Shown here: one piece after another, positions 13,216 to 24,618 of the stretch
Numbering within the stretch: the first letter of the stretch is position 1
Layout: each line of letters starts with the position of its first letter
Origin: Coriaria nepalensis
Lineage: Eukaryota; Streptophyta; Magnoliopsida; Cucurbitales; Coriariaceae
Reading direction: 5' to 3'
DNA: 64,000 nt
NCBI GenBank assembly: GCA_027186245.1
Contig: CP114482.1
Coordinates: 34,367,209 to 34,431,208 of the forward strand
Notes under the pieces: model-generated
The model's input: the letters and a program-made list of their open reading frames with translations, nothing else
Databases searched by the model: none
What the model was told of the DNA's origin: nothing
Made by a program: the position numbers and the translations under genes

Positions 13216-13265
13216 ATTACTAAACCAATAAGGTGGATCTTTAAGAAAAATATTGGTTTAGTAAT
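13216..13265. repeat. Perfect 15-bp inverted repeat
   Basis: ATTACTAAACCAATA at 13216-13230 is exactly complementary to TATTGGTTTAGTAAT at 13251-13265, with a 20-bp loop. It lies just upstream of a Copia fragment. It may be the relic of a small MITE or an insertion scar. Confidence 0.85.
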
Positions 13266-13278
13266 ATTTATACCGGAT

Positions 13279-14036
13279 TTGTCGATTCTTCTCGACCGAC
13301 GCACGTCTGTCATCTTTGCAAGCTCCGAGAGCTTGTATCATGCACTTAGCATTGCACTTCTCTCCCTCAGTTTCTCTCCGTCAAAATTGGATGCCTCATT
13401 GTTTACGCTTCATCGTGATACTTCTCACACATACTTTCTTATCTATGTTGACGACCTTCTCATTACGGGTATGAATTCTGACCTTCTCATGAACTGCCTA
13501 GCTCAGTTCATGTATTCCCCTACGAATGATGATTGGGCTGCGGTTAAACGCTTGTTTCGGTATATTAAATGCACTATATCTCATGGCCTACTCTTATGGA
13601 AGTCTTGTAATGTTGATCTCATTGCCTATTCAGATGTGGAGCTAGCAATCCTATTGATTGAACATCGACCTCGACCTTCATTATTTTTCTCGACCCTAAC
13701 CCAATCTCTTGAGTGCGCAGAAGCAACGTGTTGTTGCCATTCTTCAACGGAGGCCGCACCTTGGCATGTACCACTTCCGAGGTTTGTTGGTTTCAAAATT
13801 TATTTTCAGAACCGCTTCTACCCTTTACTCGGCTCCATATATTTTTTTGTTATAATATTAGTGTGACACATTTATTTCTTAATCCAATCTTTCATTCTCG
13901 AATAAAACATATCTCTATCAATATTCATTTTGTCGGTGACTTGGTTAATAAAGGTTTGATGATTATTTCTCACATCTCAACGGTGGATCAACTTGAGGAT
14001 TTACTTACCAAACCTCTATGTCGCACTTGTTTCTAG
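13279..14036 (+). pseudogene. Copia retrotransposon pol fragment (RT to RNase H)
   Basis: A plus-strand frame gives the Copia reverse transcriptase signature FLIYVDDLLITG preceded by FSPSKLDASLFTLHR. It continues, after deletion, to RLFRYIKCTISHGLLLW and IAYSDVELA of the RNase H region. A shifted frame then gives the end of Copia pol, INIHFVGDLVNKGLMIISHI and STVDQLEDLLTKPL. Frameshifts and deletions make it non-functional. No LTRs were identified next to it. Confidence 0.88.
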
Positions 14037-14987
14037 CTTTTACATAACAAAATTGGCATTCTTAATAAATCATTAATTATACAGGGATGTACTACATATC
14101 TTTCTAAATAATCGTAATCACTATTATTTAGTCTTATAATTTTATAATATATATTATGATTCTCTAAAAATATTTCCTTATAACCTTAAATACATGTATA
14201 AATATTTGTTTACTCATCGAAAGTTAAGCCACTTAATATATTGAGGGTTGCTGGAGGGAATAATTGGTGGAAGGTGCCTCTGCCATAAATGAAAGAATAA
14301 GATTTGACATGAACAGTATGAAAACATCAAAAGTTGACTTTGTGAAATGAAGGAAACCGCTAATTATGGTTCTGACATTTTGAAGTTAGAAATTCTAACT
14401 CGAAAATTTGAATCCAAGCAAGTTTGTCCCTAACAAAATCGTTTTTTGTATTTTAGGAATCAAAAACCAATACTAAACATCATTGCCAAGTAGAGCCATA
14501 CAGTAGTCAGCCCTGACGAAGCATATGAAAGCATATGATCATTCATCCAACGCGTTCTTTCAAGTACCCGACCCAATATGTCCTACCTCATTAATAGAAA
14601 TAATTTAAATATATCATGTCACGTCAATATTATAACTACAAAAATTAAAACTAGAGTCCTTAGACTAGTCTTAAAATAGTCTTGGTTCCTCAAATTAGTT
14701 AATTGAAACATTTGATACATGAAACTAGTTTTAACAAAGTCTTAGTATTATTAGCCTAGTTTACTCTAAAATGAGAGGTTCAATTTCCGCGTTAGCTTCT
14801 ATTTTGTGAGGCTGTGTACGTTCCTCGAACTTGAATTTCTCAAGATTGAGCTACTTGGGTGGTTACAAATTGATGTTCCCCTTACACCTTATCCACTCTC
14901 CCTCTTCTCACGTTTCAAATATCCAACCAAAAACATGACAACCAAATCACCCACCACCTTTCTCCTCTCTCCCTCCGTTCAAAAACA

Positions 14988-16044
14988 ATGGCCGAAGCTA
15001 TCATGGGCTTCACCGTTACCATTAAACCACAGATTTCAAATCCATGCTCAAAATTGGTAAGATCTTGCTTTTCAATTTTTATATAAAAATCCCACTTCAT
15101 GTCTCTGCTTATATGGCCTTTTTTTTTCCTTCCTATTTTAGCCAAGACAGTGTTCAAGTTCAAGACTTTTTAGTGGATATCAGCTAGTAAGTGGGTCTCC
15201 CTTTCTTCTTCTCCCTTTTTTTCTTTTTTCCTTTTCCGGTTACTAGGAATAGTGACTGATAAAATAACAAATTAAGAGTTTTTTTGGGGGGGGGGGGGGG
15301 TGGTTAAAATAGGTTGAGAGGAGCAGAGGAAGAGAAGTGAGAGTGAATGCTCTCCCAGATTGGCCTTTAATGGCGGTTCTAGTTGATCAAGTGGAAGGGC
15401 AAAGGGACTTTATAACCCACAAATCTATAGTTCATCTTAGTGATGAAACCATAAAGAATGTCTGTAAGTAATTTGTATGGTAATCCTGCATCAATTCAAT
15501 TCTATAGAATTTGAAATTGCAACAATTTAATCTGTCTCTATTTCCCTTATCCTTTCCAAATTGTAGACACTTTTTACATCATGTTCACATGTTGGGGTTG
15601 CTTGTTCTTCGGTTCCATGAAAGTAAGATGTTCTGACTTAAATTCTTATGATGTTCAATACATTGATTTAATGAAAAAGAGTATGTTTTTAGGATCCATA
15701 CTATGACTCGGAGGTGTACAGAAAGGATGGAGGTGATGGTACAGGGCATTGGGTTTATGAGAAGGTATTGTTCGTAAGGCTTAATAATTTGGATGGATTC
15801 ATTAATATGACGTTTAAAATGGAAGATTTTTAATCATATTTTACCTGCCTAAACCGGATATTACGGAAGACATAATCCTATTGTCTTAATGAAATTAAAC
15901 TACATGGGGCTGCAGCAAGAGGACATGGAGGAAGCTGCAAGGGCCGAGCTGTGGAGGGAGGAACTAATCGAGGAGATTGAACAGAAGGTCGGAGGTTTAC
16001 GAGAGCTTGAAGAAGCTGGCAAAAAAGAGGAGCTTGTCAAGTGA
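14988..16044 (+). CDS. PnsB4: Photosynthetic NDH subcomplex B subunit, PnsB4/NDF6-like
   Basis: Six exons were assembled by splice sites and frame: 14988-15056, 15142-15186, 15313-15463, 15567-15622, 15693-15764 and 15916-16044, giving 173 residues. The protein opens MAEAIMGFTVTIKPQ with a Ser-rich plastid transit-like N-terminus. The conserved body begins near DWPLMAVLVDQVEGQRDFIT. It has one membrane segment (YTFYIMFTCWGCLFFG, about 89-104), then DPYYDSEVYRKDGGDGTGHW, then an acidic helical tail (ELWREELIEEIEQKVGGLRE). I recognise this pattern as the plastid NDH subunit PnsB4 (NDF6), part of the subcomplex that supports cyclic electron flow around PSI. That naming is from memory of the family. 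Longer frames starting at 14806 or 14915(-) are shadows. A poly-G run precedes exon 3. Confidence 0.85.
15286..15300 (+). repeat. Poly-G tract in intron
   Basis: An uninterrupted run of 15 G residues follows a T run, 12 bases before the exon 3 acceptor of the PnsB4-like gene. It is a likely length-polymorphic microsatellite sitting unusually close to the splice acceptor. Confidence 0.85.
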
Positions 16045-16179
16045 ATTGTTTTCTGCTTAGGCATTTTCATGTAGTGATAAATAAATATACATATAACAAC
16101 TTATGTCAAAGGTATATGACCACCCTTTAACCGAATTATATGATCAAAATGGGATCTTCATTGTACTTCAGTGTATCTA

Positions 16180-18150
16180 CATCCATCCAATACAACAGGA
16201 GCTATCCTTGTTTCGCAACCTCTTACAGGATCTGAAAATTACAGCATTTGGAGTAGAGCTATGTTAATCGCACTCATGGCCAAGAACGAACTTGTTATTC
16301 TAAATTGAACCTGTGCAAGACCGGCTGCTACTTCAATATTGGTTCAACAATGGGACTGCTGGAACGCAATCGTTCTGAGCTGGAAAATGAACTCAGTTTC
16401 TAAGGAACTCTTCATTGTAGTATACTCATCCAATGCCTCTCTAGTCCGGAAAAATCTTATAGATCGCTTTGGCCGTGTGACGAAATTAATGGATCAAGAA
16501 TCTACGCTATTCATAGACAATTTGGTTTGATTAATCAAGGCACAGGATGTGTTGCTACATATCACAAAGCTGAAATCGCTATAGGACGAATGTGTAGCTC
16601 TGGCTCCACTACTAAGCTCTGAATGTGCATCTTCTCGAGCCTATGTAGCTTATGATGATCAACAGAATTTGTTGCAGTTTTTGATGGGATTGAAGGATAA
16701 TTATAGTGCTTTACGGAGTCAAATCCTTCTAATGAATCCTCTTCGGAGCATAAATCAATAATGGTCAATGGTAAACTAGGATGAAACACAACAAGGCCTA
16801 TTTCGAAATCAAGCCATGAACGAGAATGCTGTTTTTTACTCGCAAGCTCAAAGCCTAATCAAAACTAATGCAGTAGATATAATCTTGAATCTGTACACTG
16901 CCACATAAAAGGACACAAAAATGAAGAATGCTACAAGCTTGTGGGATATCTCACCTGGACATAAATTTTACAAAGAAAAGAACCCTCTAAATGTGAAGTA
17001 TAATTCCGGATTTTCAATTAATTCAGCTGGAAATCAAATTCCCCTCCACTACAGACAATGCAGCAACCTTCTCACAGACAAATTGCAACGAGTGGACCGT
17101 TGTTCACTCCAAATCCGTTAAACCAAATTCTGAAGATGTTGAATCGAAACACAGTGAATGCAAATTCGAGAAAGTGTGAACTCGGAAGATACATCAATCT
17201 GTCTCAGGAGCTCTCACGTACAGTAACTTCCAATGAATATCTAATTCCATGTGAATCTTCCCCTTCATCATCAATGACATTGTCAAATCGAACCACAACC
17301 TTTGTGCTTTTCTATTGAAAATTTTTCCGTTACAGGATATTTCGACGGGAATGGTGTAGAAGATTGGTAAAGAACACCAAGGAGTTATATTTTCTGTTTG
17401 ACTAGCTGCTCTCAATATGATGCTTTCAATACCACTTCTGTTATAGAAAATTCAACTTGTGTTCCTCCATTTTACAATGAAATTCATGTGTACCTAGCAT
17501 ACCGAACACGAGTTCAGTTTTACCTTTTCAATTCAATAAAACTGACACTTCAGTACCAATTCTCATTGAACATTCTCTTAATTCTATCAATGCACCATCT
17601 GTCTGGAAACTCGAACTCCAGCATCAAAGCGGCTGCCGATATGTCTTTTGACAAATTGAGATCCTTACCTCACCTCTCTCCTCATAACTCTACTAGTCCA
17701 CATTGTATAGTGCCCCCAGCAATACAAATCAGAAGGTCATTTCCTTCTAGGAACTAGGACAAACAATACACAAGCTCCCTTATATCTAATTCACTTGATT
17801 CGCAATGAATCTCATCACTTTTCTTGCAGTCGTCGATGATTTCACGACAGGAACTCTGATGATTCCTTATAGCACATAACTTGGAGATTCCACAACTCTT
17901 TTCAGTTCTTTAGAAGTCAAACATGAGAGCTCTTTACCTCCACACCCCACAACAGAATGAGGTGGTAGAATGAAACATAAACACCTATTAACTTTGGCTA
18001 GAGCTCTTAATTTCCAAGCTAACCTTCATGATATTTTTTAGTCGATTGTATTGTTACCTCAACATACATCGTAAGAACCCTACGGAGTTTGTCAAGAGGT
18101 CCAAGGCACAAAGCCATAGGTGAAATCCACCTCGAAGTCTTGGATTCGAA
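16180..18150 (+). pseudogene. Copia retrotransposon gag-integrase remnant
   Basis: The plus strand carries, in broken frames, a Copia gag start (TGAILVSQPLTGSENYSIWS, near 16195-16270). It then has a zinc knuckle of the CHIKGHKNEECYKLVGY type (near 16900-16955), and the integrase signature LHTPQQNEVVE near 17935-17970 with stops. The open frames at 16339-16530 and 17398-17757 are pieces of this element. It begins about 140 bp after the PnsB4-like stop codon. Confidence 0.82.
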
Positions 18151-19285
18151 CAAAACACCTTGAACTTTTGAAATTCCTTATTCCTCCATATTTTTTAGTT
18201 AATGAAACTTTTTTTTTTCCTCTCATTAACACCATTTGTTAATGAAACTCTTTGTAACTTCAAAGATGGATTAGTTACCTAATGGATATACAGATCGATG
18301 CCATATAGTCATATACATAAGGAAAATAATAATTTAAGATTAAACAATTAACATTATTGCTATGGTGGGTAAAAAAAAAAAATTTATATAAAAAAATATA
18401 AAAACATTGTGGATTCTAAAACAATCCAAGTCAGTTCCATGTATTCTTGCCTAATTAAAGGCTCTGGTTATTGGGCAGGTTGGGACCCATTTTGCTCTTT
18501 TCCGTACAAGATGTCAAAAATGTGTTGCTATCCTAATAATGTATAGAGGAGAATTCAATTTTGTTTTGAATGAGTGATTAACAAATATACCATCCTTATC
18601 TTAAATGAGACGTTGTTGCTTCTAACACAGCCACGTAATCATAAAGTAAACTTATACAAAAATGCTTCTACAACACATAGGTACAGTTATTTCATTTCTT
18701 AGATTATTTTTTATTTGATCTAAAAAATATTTAAATAAAGACTATACTTTTGTTTTCTCTTACTCATTTATTGAATATGATATGATAATCCAAGATAATA
18801 ATCTAAGCCTTTTTCAAAATTATTTCATTCTTAATTTAAGCTTGTTTTCTCTTACACGTGATTTAGGCTTTTAATGTACCTAGCAACTTATTTTGTAAGC
18901 AATACTAAGATTGGATCGGGTCGGGTCAGGTCGGATCATTATAGGATTCGAATCTTTATATAATTTTGTGATGTTGTAGTCTGGATAGATCCAAACTCAT
19001 AAAGTAGAATCAAAATCCATACTAAAAATGCTTTATGATTATAAACATATAAGAAAATCTTCAATCATCATAATTTCCCTTTTTTCCTTTGAAGCTCAAA
19101 GTTGGGAGAGCAAAATCACAAAGCTATGTAAGTTCTGAACCTGTCTTAGACACTGTATCTGACTTATGAGTAAGAAGATGAGAGTTAAGATTACATGGTC
19201 ATCCAAATTACCAAAAACTGTAAACCGAAACCGAATAAGAATCAAAGCTTGATCTTGAATTGAAAAAACCAATCAGATCAACAAT
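18151..19285. other. AT-rich spacer, no gene recognised
   Basis: No coding or RNA gene is seen. There is a run of poly-A/T tracts, an imperfect GGGTCGGGTC/GGATCGGG repeat near 18915-18940, and a block (18112-18160, overlapping the Copia end) that matches a second site at 56942-56990. That is a possible SINE relic. Confidence 0.5.
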
Positions 19286-19542
19286 ATGCATATTTCTCAC
19301 ATTACATATTACTGCCAAGGTAAATTTTGTCAAGGGCACAATCTAAACAAAAATATCAGCGGCCCCCCAATAATAGATATATACAGCCAAACTTTAAAAC
19401 ACAACAACAACAACAACAATGGAGATAACCAAAAACTTCTTTTCCTACTCCATCATGACTGTAAGAACATTTTTTTTCTTCTAGTTATTTATAAAAACAA
19501 CCTTGGCACTATGAAATCATATAACCACACACCAAACAGCCT

Positions 19543-20708
19543 TTATATAAGAGCACTCTCTTCTTGAAGCTCCATTTTCTTGCTTCTTGCTCCAACATTA
19601 CTGCTACTACTACTACTCCAAGCCCCAGAAAGATCCACGTTCGTCTTCTTCATAACAACCAATTCCTCGAGCTTTTCTTCCTTTCGAGGTTGTAATGAAG
19701 GCGAATCGAGCGATATTTCCCCAACTAATGCTAACTGTCGCAGATCGGATTCGTCCAAACCTTTTGTGGGCCCTACACTACATCGATCCGTCCCATGTTT
19801 CGCCAATGCATCCTTAAATTTCTTTATCTGTAATTAAAAAGAAAATTAAGAAATTTGGGGCTAAATGATATTAAATGGTAAGAAATAACTAGATTGATTT
19901 CTTACAGTTGCATTAGTGCAGCTAAAGCTACAAAGCCGGCCCTCGGATCCTCTATAGAATCTAAAAAAGGGAAGAACATGAATGTGAAGGGCATGACACA
20001 TGGTTTTGAGCTCTTCATGGTTTACTTTGAGGAAAATTGCACCTGGGTTTAATTCAGCCAATTGACAGATCTGATAAGAAACACAAATAAATATTATTAA
20101 TTTAAAAATAATAAAGTATAGTAAATTCCATGAAAATTAGAAATTAAAAAAAAAAAAAAAAGAGGTGGGGAGAGGAGAGGGGGGATGGGATTTTTTTTTT
20201 TTTTAGTATACCTTAGGATGGATAGCTTTGCAACCTCCACAGCCAGGGGAATAGAAATCAACAATGACCAATTTGTCCCCAGCTTGAAGCAAGTGATCAA
20301 CAAATTCTTGGGCAGAATGGATCTCTATCATATTAGGTTTTAGGCTTTTCTCCCACCATTTTAGGGCTCTGCTCACACAAATTGATGAGGCTTGTGCCTG
20401 GATTTAAAAAAAAACCCCAATTTTTTTTTTTTCAATTTAAAAAAAAAAAACCTAGAAAATTTTGACCAATTTAAGAAATCGAAAATAAATAAATAAAAAT
20501 TAATCTTTACCTGAATAGTAAGATCTCTTGAGGATTTGAGACTCCAATTTCTTCCGCCACCCTTTTGATCCGAGAAAGTGATGGGCTTTCCGAGAAAATC
20601 AGGACCCAAAAGAGGAAAATATTTGGATTTAGAGGGGGAGGAGACGAGATTTTCATTCAGCAACCCAGAAGAAACAGCGATACAACTTCTCAAGGAACAA
20701 CCAGTCAT
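19543..20708 (-). CDS. ACHT4: Atypical Cys-His-rich thioredoxin, plastid (Trx-like 1-1)
   Basis: Four exons on the minus strand: 20708-20511, 20397-20212, 20070-19906 and 19827-19543, all GT-AG and phase 0, giving 277 residues. The first ~70 residues are Ser-rich and transit-peptide-like. The thioredoxin fold runs from about 80 to 195 and has the redox site PGCGGCKAIHPK (Cys119 and Cys122), replacing the usual WCGPC. VLPFFRFYRGSEGRLCSFSC follows. The CGGC site and Cys-rich FSCTNATIKKFKDALAKHG block define the plant ACHT4/thioredoxin-like 1-1 type. In known members this is a plastid protein that oxidises targets such as ADP-glucose pyrophosphorylase and 2-Cys peroxiredoxin partners. The C-terminal 80 residues are low-complexity with a Ser run. 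The symbol is by family resemblance; ACHT3 is the alternative. Confidence 0.92.
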
Positions 20709-21794
20709 GGTATACGATAATGATTACAAAAACTAAACCGAGGGCTTTTCTTCTTTTTCGAAGACTATCAGAGCATCAAACAAGAGAATCTCACAGAACC
20801 CACGTCACGTTTTGGATCAAAAATCCAAAATTTCTACGAACCAAAGATGTTTTAGAAGTTTAGGTTCAGGGAAAAGGGGGAAAGCATAGCACCCACTTCA
20901 AATCTTCAACCAAAAGAGGTAGATTTTGACAAAAACAGGGGGAAAGAACATAACCCTCAAGCCCTTCTACTTTTTGACTATTTTTTTTTTCTTTATTGGT
21001 TTGTTTTGCTGATCTTTCAAAAGAAGATAAGAAATATAAGAATGCGGGGTTGCTGGGGTCTATATGATTTGGATTTTTAACTTTATCCAAAATGTTTATT
21101 TAAGGATTTCGAAACCCCAAAAATAGGGATTTTTATTTTATAAAAAAACAAAAATTATTTTGTTTTTTATTTTGTTTTGATTTGGATAATTGACAACAGT
21201 TTTACGCAGTGTCTGACGTGCAAGATCGACTGGTTTTGAGGACTTTTAGGGCTTCTTTTTAGGGATAAGATTCAAGAGTTTGGCTCTCCTATTCTTTTAT
21301 ATATATATATATATATATATTTATTTATTTATTTTACTACTTATTTATTTCCTTATTTCTTTAACAGGTAGTATATACTGTTAGATAGAGATGTATCTAA
21401 ATATATCATGACCCTTCAATCTTAATTAAGAAGATTTTGATTGAAATGGGACCAAATATTAATATTTATAAATATAAAGGATTCGAATATAATAAAGCAT
21501 ACCTATTGGAAGTAGCAAAATACGCTACTAAGGAGCAGACTGCAAACAAGAAGCTTATAATAACAAAGTTCCCTGGATTTCGAAACTATCATTCAATACA
21601 TGTATGCAAAACGAGCTATCGTGGTAACAAATTAGACTGAAATCTTCGTTGTTTTATAATATGAAATCTCTATTTTCCCTTTCTTGGAAAATTTTAAAAT
21701 TGTTCAGGTTATGTGTTAGTATCTAATTTCTCGATTCCGGAAAAGTAAATCCTCTTCCTCCTCAATAAACACTTATTCGAAGAATCTCATAGAA
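20709..21794. other. Promoter side of the thioredoxin gene and spacer
   Basis: The stretch nearest 20709-21080 is probably the leader and promoter of the minus-strand ACHT4-like gene. A (TA)n microsatellite sits at about 21297-21320. The frame at 21437-21640 (plus) has no recognised domain. It is followed within ~150 bp by the aspartate oxidase fragment but cannot be joined to it with confidence. Confidence 0.5.
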
Positions 21795-21971
21795 GTAGTC
21801 ACCACTTCATCGCTAGATGGTTCGACTAAATACTTTGATTTTGTTGTAATTGGGAGTGGAGTTTCCGGCCTTAGATACACTCTTGAAGTAGCGAAATGTG
21901 GGTCCGTTGCTGTAATTACCAAGGCCGAGCCTCAAGAGAGCAACACGAGTTGTGCTCAGGGTGGTGTTAGT
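21795..21971 (+). pseudogene. L-aspartate oxidase (NAD biosynthesis) gene fragment
   Basis: A single frame encodes 59 residues that match the start of the mature plant L-aspartate oxidase. It has TKYFDFVVIGSGVSGLRYTL with the FAD-binding GxGxxG motif, then GSVAVITKAEPQESNTSCAQ and GGVS. The parent enzyme is a plastid flavoenzyme that makes iminoaspartate for quinolinate and NAD. Here homology stops abruptly at GGVS, a stop follows five codons later, and no catalytic domain follows. There is no start codon or transit peptide in frame. I read it as a truncated duplicate. Whether it was spliced cannot be judged from so short a piece. Confidence 0.8.
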
Positions 21972-21986
21972 CGTACCCCACCTTGA

Positions 21987-23945
21987 TGCCCGATGTTTGC
22001 AATTATAACAAAAACCATGTCATTCTTTCTCAACTTTCTTCATAAAATTTGCAGGAATATCACTCAAATCTCAGGAGCTAACAGCTATCTTCTTAGCCGT
22101 TAGGGTGTATTGTAGTGTTGTGATGGAATATGATATACACACCATACTAGATTTAGCTGCTCTTCGCACTACCTTGTGGGTCATTTATATGATCCGTTTC
22201 AAACTAAGGTCTAGTTACATGGAGGATTAAGGACAATTTTGCACTATATTATGTGGTGAGCTCTCTCTCATTTAGATGTCTCCCTCTTTCTATAGATTTT
22301 ATCTCAAGAAGAAGAACACAGCTATTAATATGATATCGGGCACTGGGCAGTTCTAGAAATTTTCTTTCTAAATCACATTCTCATTCTTAATGAAATAGTA
22401 AATCTATGAAAAGTATTTTCTACAGTGGTTCTTATATTGGAAGAAACCAAAAAGTATGATTAAGGTGATGAACTTACAAAACTATATTGAAGATGAGGTA
22501 GCAAACTCAAAAATATTGCCTTTTGCCTTCTTGCATCATAATAGACCTTTTGCCTTCGCTTCACTGTAAAGTTTGTTTTTCTCTCTTTCACTTATGAAAG
22601 AGTTGTTAGAAAGTAGTGCTTAATTTGTTAACTACTTTAGAACACTTATTTTCTTAGATTATTTATCAATTTAAGATTGTTTTCTAAAGATTTAAATAAA
22701 ATTTAAATAAAATAAAACGATGTAATAATTATTTATATAATTATTTATTAATTTATTATTTAAGGGGTTGAGAAATGTTAAATGAAAAAAATTAATAAAT
22801 GGAAAAATTAATTTATTATTATTATTTTTTTTTGGCCAATCCAATAATTCGTAACCATCATTTTATGCAATAAAATATAATATAAGAAACAATCATGTGG
22901 ATGACTTTGATTCTCTAAGCTTTATCAAACAGATGGGGGCTCATTATGAGGTTTGATGTAAGAGACCAAGTTGTCTTGTTTCCATCATCTTTCCTCATAT
23001 GCCTGTCAGTGCATTCTGACACGATCTCAAAACTGTAGAAGACGAGATTCGTTAGATTCTTCTGCAACTAAAAAACAATGGGCAATTTTTACAAGCACAC
23101 AATCAGATCTCAATACTGTGGGCTAGTTAGTTGAATGAAGTATATCCATACAACGTATGAGATATTAAATTTTTTTATTTTTTATTTTTTATTTTTTATT
23201 TTTGGGATTGTGGGGGTGGTTGGATAAAAATATTTTTTTGAATTTAATTTAAATTCAAAAAATATATATAATATATATAATTTTATTTAATAATATTATA
23301 ATTCTAATTATTTTCTTAAAATTTATAACCTATTATTAAAAATATGTCAAGAGGAATTTTCCAAATTAAAAGAAAAAAAAAATGTAAAAAATTTTCATGT
23401 TTATTGTTACTTAGATTAAATTTAATCAATTTATAAGAAGTTAAAAATTGAAAACCTAAGTTTAAGTAAATAATAAATTTACCCAAAAAATATAACACAT
23501 CTTCTCTGATTTTACCTCTTCCAAAAGCTTCATATCATTCCCCCCAATCCATCTCCATCTTCGTTTCCAACTTTCCATTTGAACTTCCATCTTAATCTTA
23601 CACAATTTCAATACATGTTCTAAATGATTTTCAAATTCAAGCTCCGCTTATGCATACATGAGAAGCCAACAATGACTCTTCATTCCACACAAAATCGATG
23701 ATGTTTATGTCCACTTTTAAGCCTTCATATGCAATTACTATAGAAATGTTATCACATAAGATGATCTTGGAGCCAATGAAAGCAATCATCCAAAAGCTTC
23801 TACAAGAAAGCACCATTCGAATCTCCGTTCTTACGATTCAATCATTAGGCTCTTTCCTCCTATAATAAAAGTATCAAGTTTGGACTTCAAATTAATTAAA
23901 CAAGGAAGATCATCGAATTTATGAGTTTACTTGATCTATCATAAA
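21987..23945. other. AT-rich spacer, no gene recognised
   Basis: No gene is recognised. There are (ATTTTTT)n-like repeats near 23167-23202 and long A/T runs to 23500. The less AT-biased segment at 23520-23900 looks transcribed-like but holds no frame with a known motif. It could be the downstream part of the minus-strand snoRNA transcript. Confidence 0.45.
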
Positions 23946-24079
23946 CTAATCAATCACAACAATATACACAACCCGATATAATCCGATATAATTACTGATA
24001 TGATATGTGAGAGTAATGTTTGCATCTCCAATTGATCGGTCTATACTAGTCCTACCCAAGCATTCTTCTAAAAAGCTTG

Positions 24080-24165
24080 CCTCGGAGGTAGTGACAATAT
24101 AAAAAAGTATCCTCGTCATATAGAGTTTATCAGATAATATACTTGCATTCATAATCCATCATTGG
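24080..24165 (-). ncRNA. C/D-box snoRNA guiding 18S rRNA methylation
   Basis: An 86-nt minus-strand RNA. Box C is AATGATGG, an internal box D' (TCTGA) and C'-like ATGACGA lie mid-way, and a degenerate box D reads CCGA. Directly upstream of box D, TATTGTCACTACCTCC overlaps it by two bases. It is antisense over 16 nt to plant 18S rRNA GGAGGTAGTGACAATA, as I know that sequence. Counting five bases from box D points to the A in AGGTAGTG. I recall this position as a conserved 2'-O-methyladenosine served by the U16/U27/snR87 group. Terminal pairing is weak (CC/GG plus a few A-U). The guide for D' has no rRNA match that I recognise. Confidence 0.8.
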
Positions 24166-24182
24166 AAAAATAGAATAAGTTA

Positions 24183-24268
24183 GTGCATCTGAGAGATTCC
24201 CACAGACTATTCTTCACACTCTTTAAAAGAGTTTCAGATGTCCCTGTCTATTTTATCATCATTTGCAC
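24183..24268 (-). ncRNA. C/D-box snoRNA with two guides for adjacent 25S rRNA sites
   Basis: An 86-nt minus-strand RNA closed by a perfect GTGCA/TGCAC terminal stem. Box C is AATGATGA, box D' is CTGA, C'-like is TGTGAAGA, and the terminal box D reads CAGA rather than CTGA. The guide before D' (TAGACAGGGACA) is antisense over 12 nt to 25S rRNA TGTCCCTGTCTA. The guide before D (GTGGGAATCTC) is antisense to GAGATTCCCAC. These two rRNA segments are next to each other in the plant 25S sequence I recall (GAGATTCCCACTGTCCCTG). The plus-five rule would place methylation on the first C of TGTCCC and on the second A of GAGATT. Confidence 0.83.
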
Positions 24269-24618
24269 AGATACATCTAAATTTTAAAAATAAACAAATA
24301 AAATCAGAGAAAATTAAGTTAATAGGGGCACAAGCAATAAAGCATAAACATGAAAGCACTATCCAATGCACCTGATAGATTGTCATAAGAGTGATGACAT
24401 TAATTTGAAATTTTGAAACTACAGTTTTGCGATTAAAAAAAACTCCAATTGCAGAAAAGACAACTGCAAAAAAAGAGACAAATTGCAGAAACTGCAGATT
24501 ACCCAAAGTAGAGTTTCAAATGCTCAACCAAAAGCAAGCTCCAGGATCCGCTAATTCAAATTGTATAAGGATCAAAATTGAAAATTCATAGAAAATGCTT
24601 TGAAAAGAAAAGAACAGG

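Noticed and set aside
23760..23830. Imperfect hairpin GATGAT/ATCATC considered as a miRNA precursor
   Set aside because: The stem is short and interrupted, with no 20-nt paired arm.
24234..24506. 90-codon minus-strand frame as a membrane protein
   Set aside because: It overlaps a snoRNA with rRNA-complementary guides, has no family motif, and its hydrophobicity comes from T-rich sequence.
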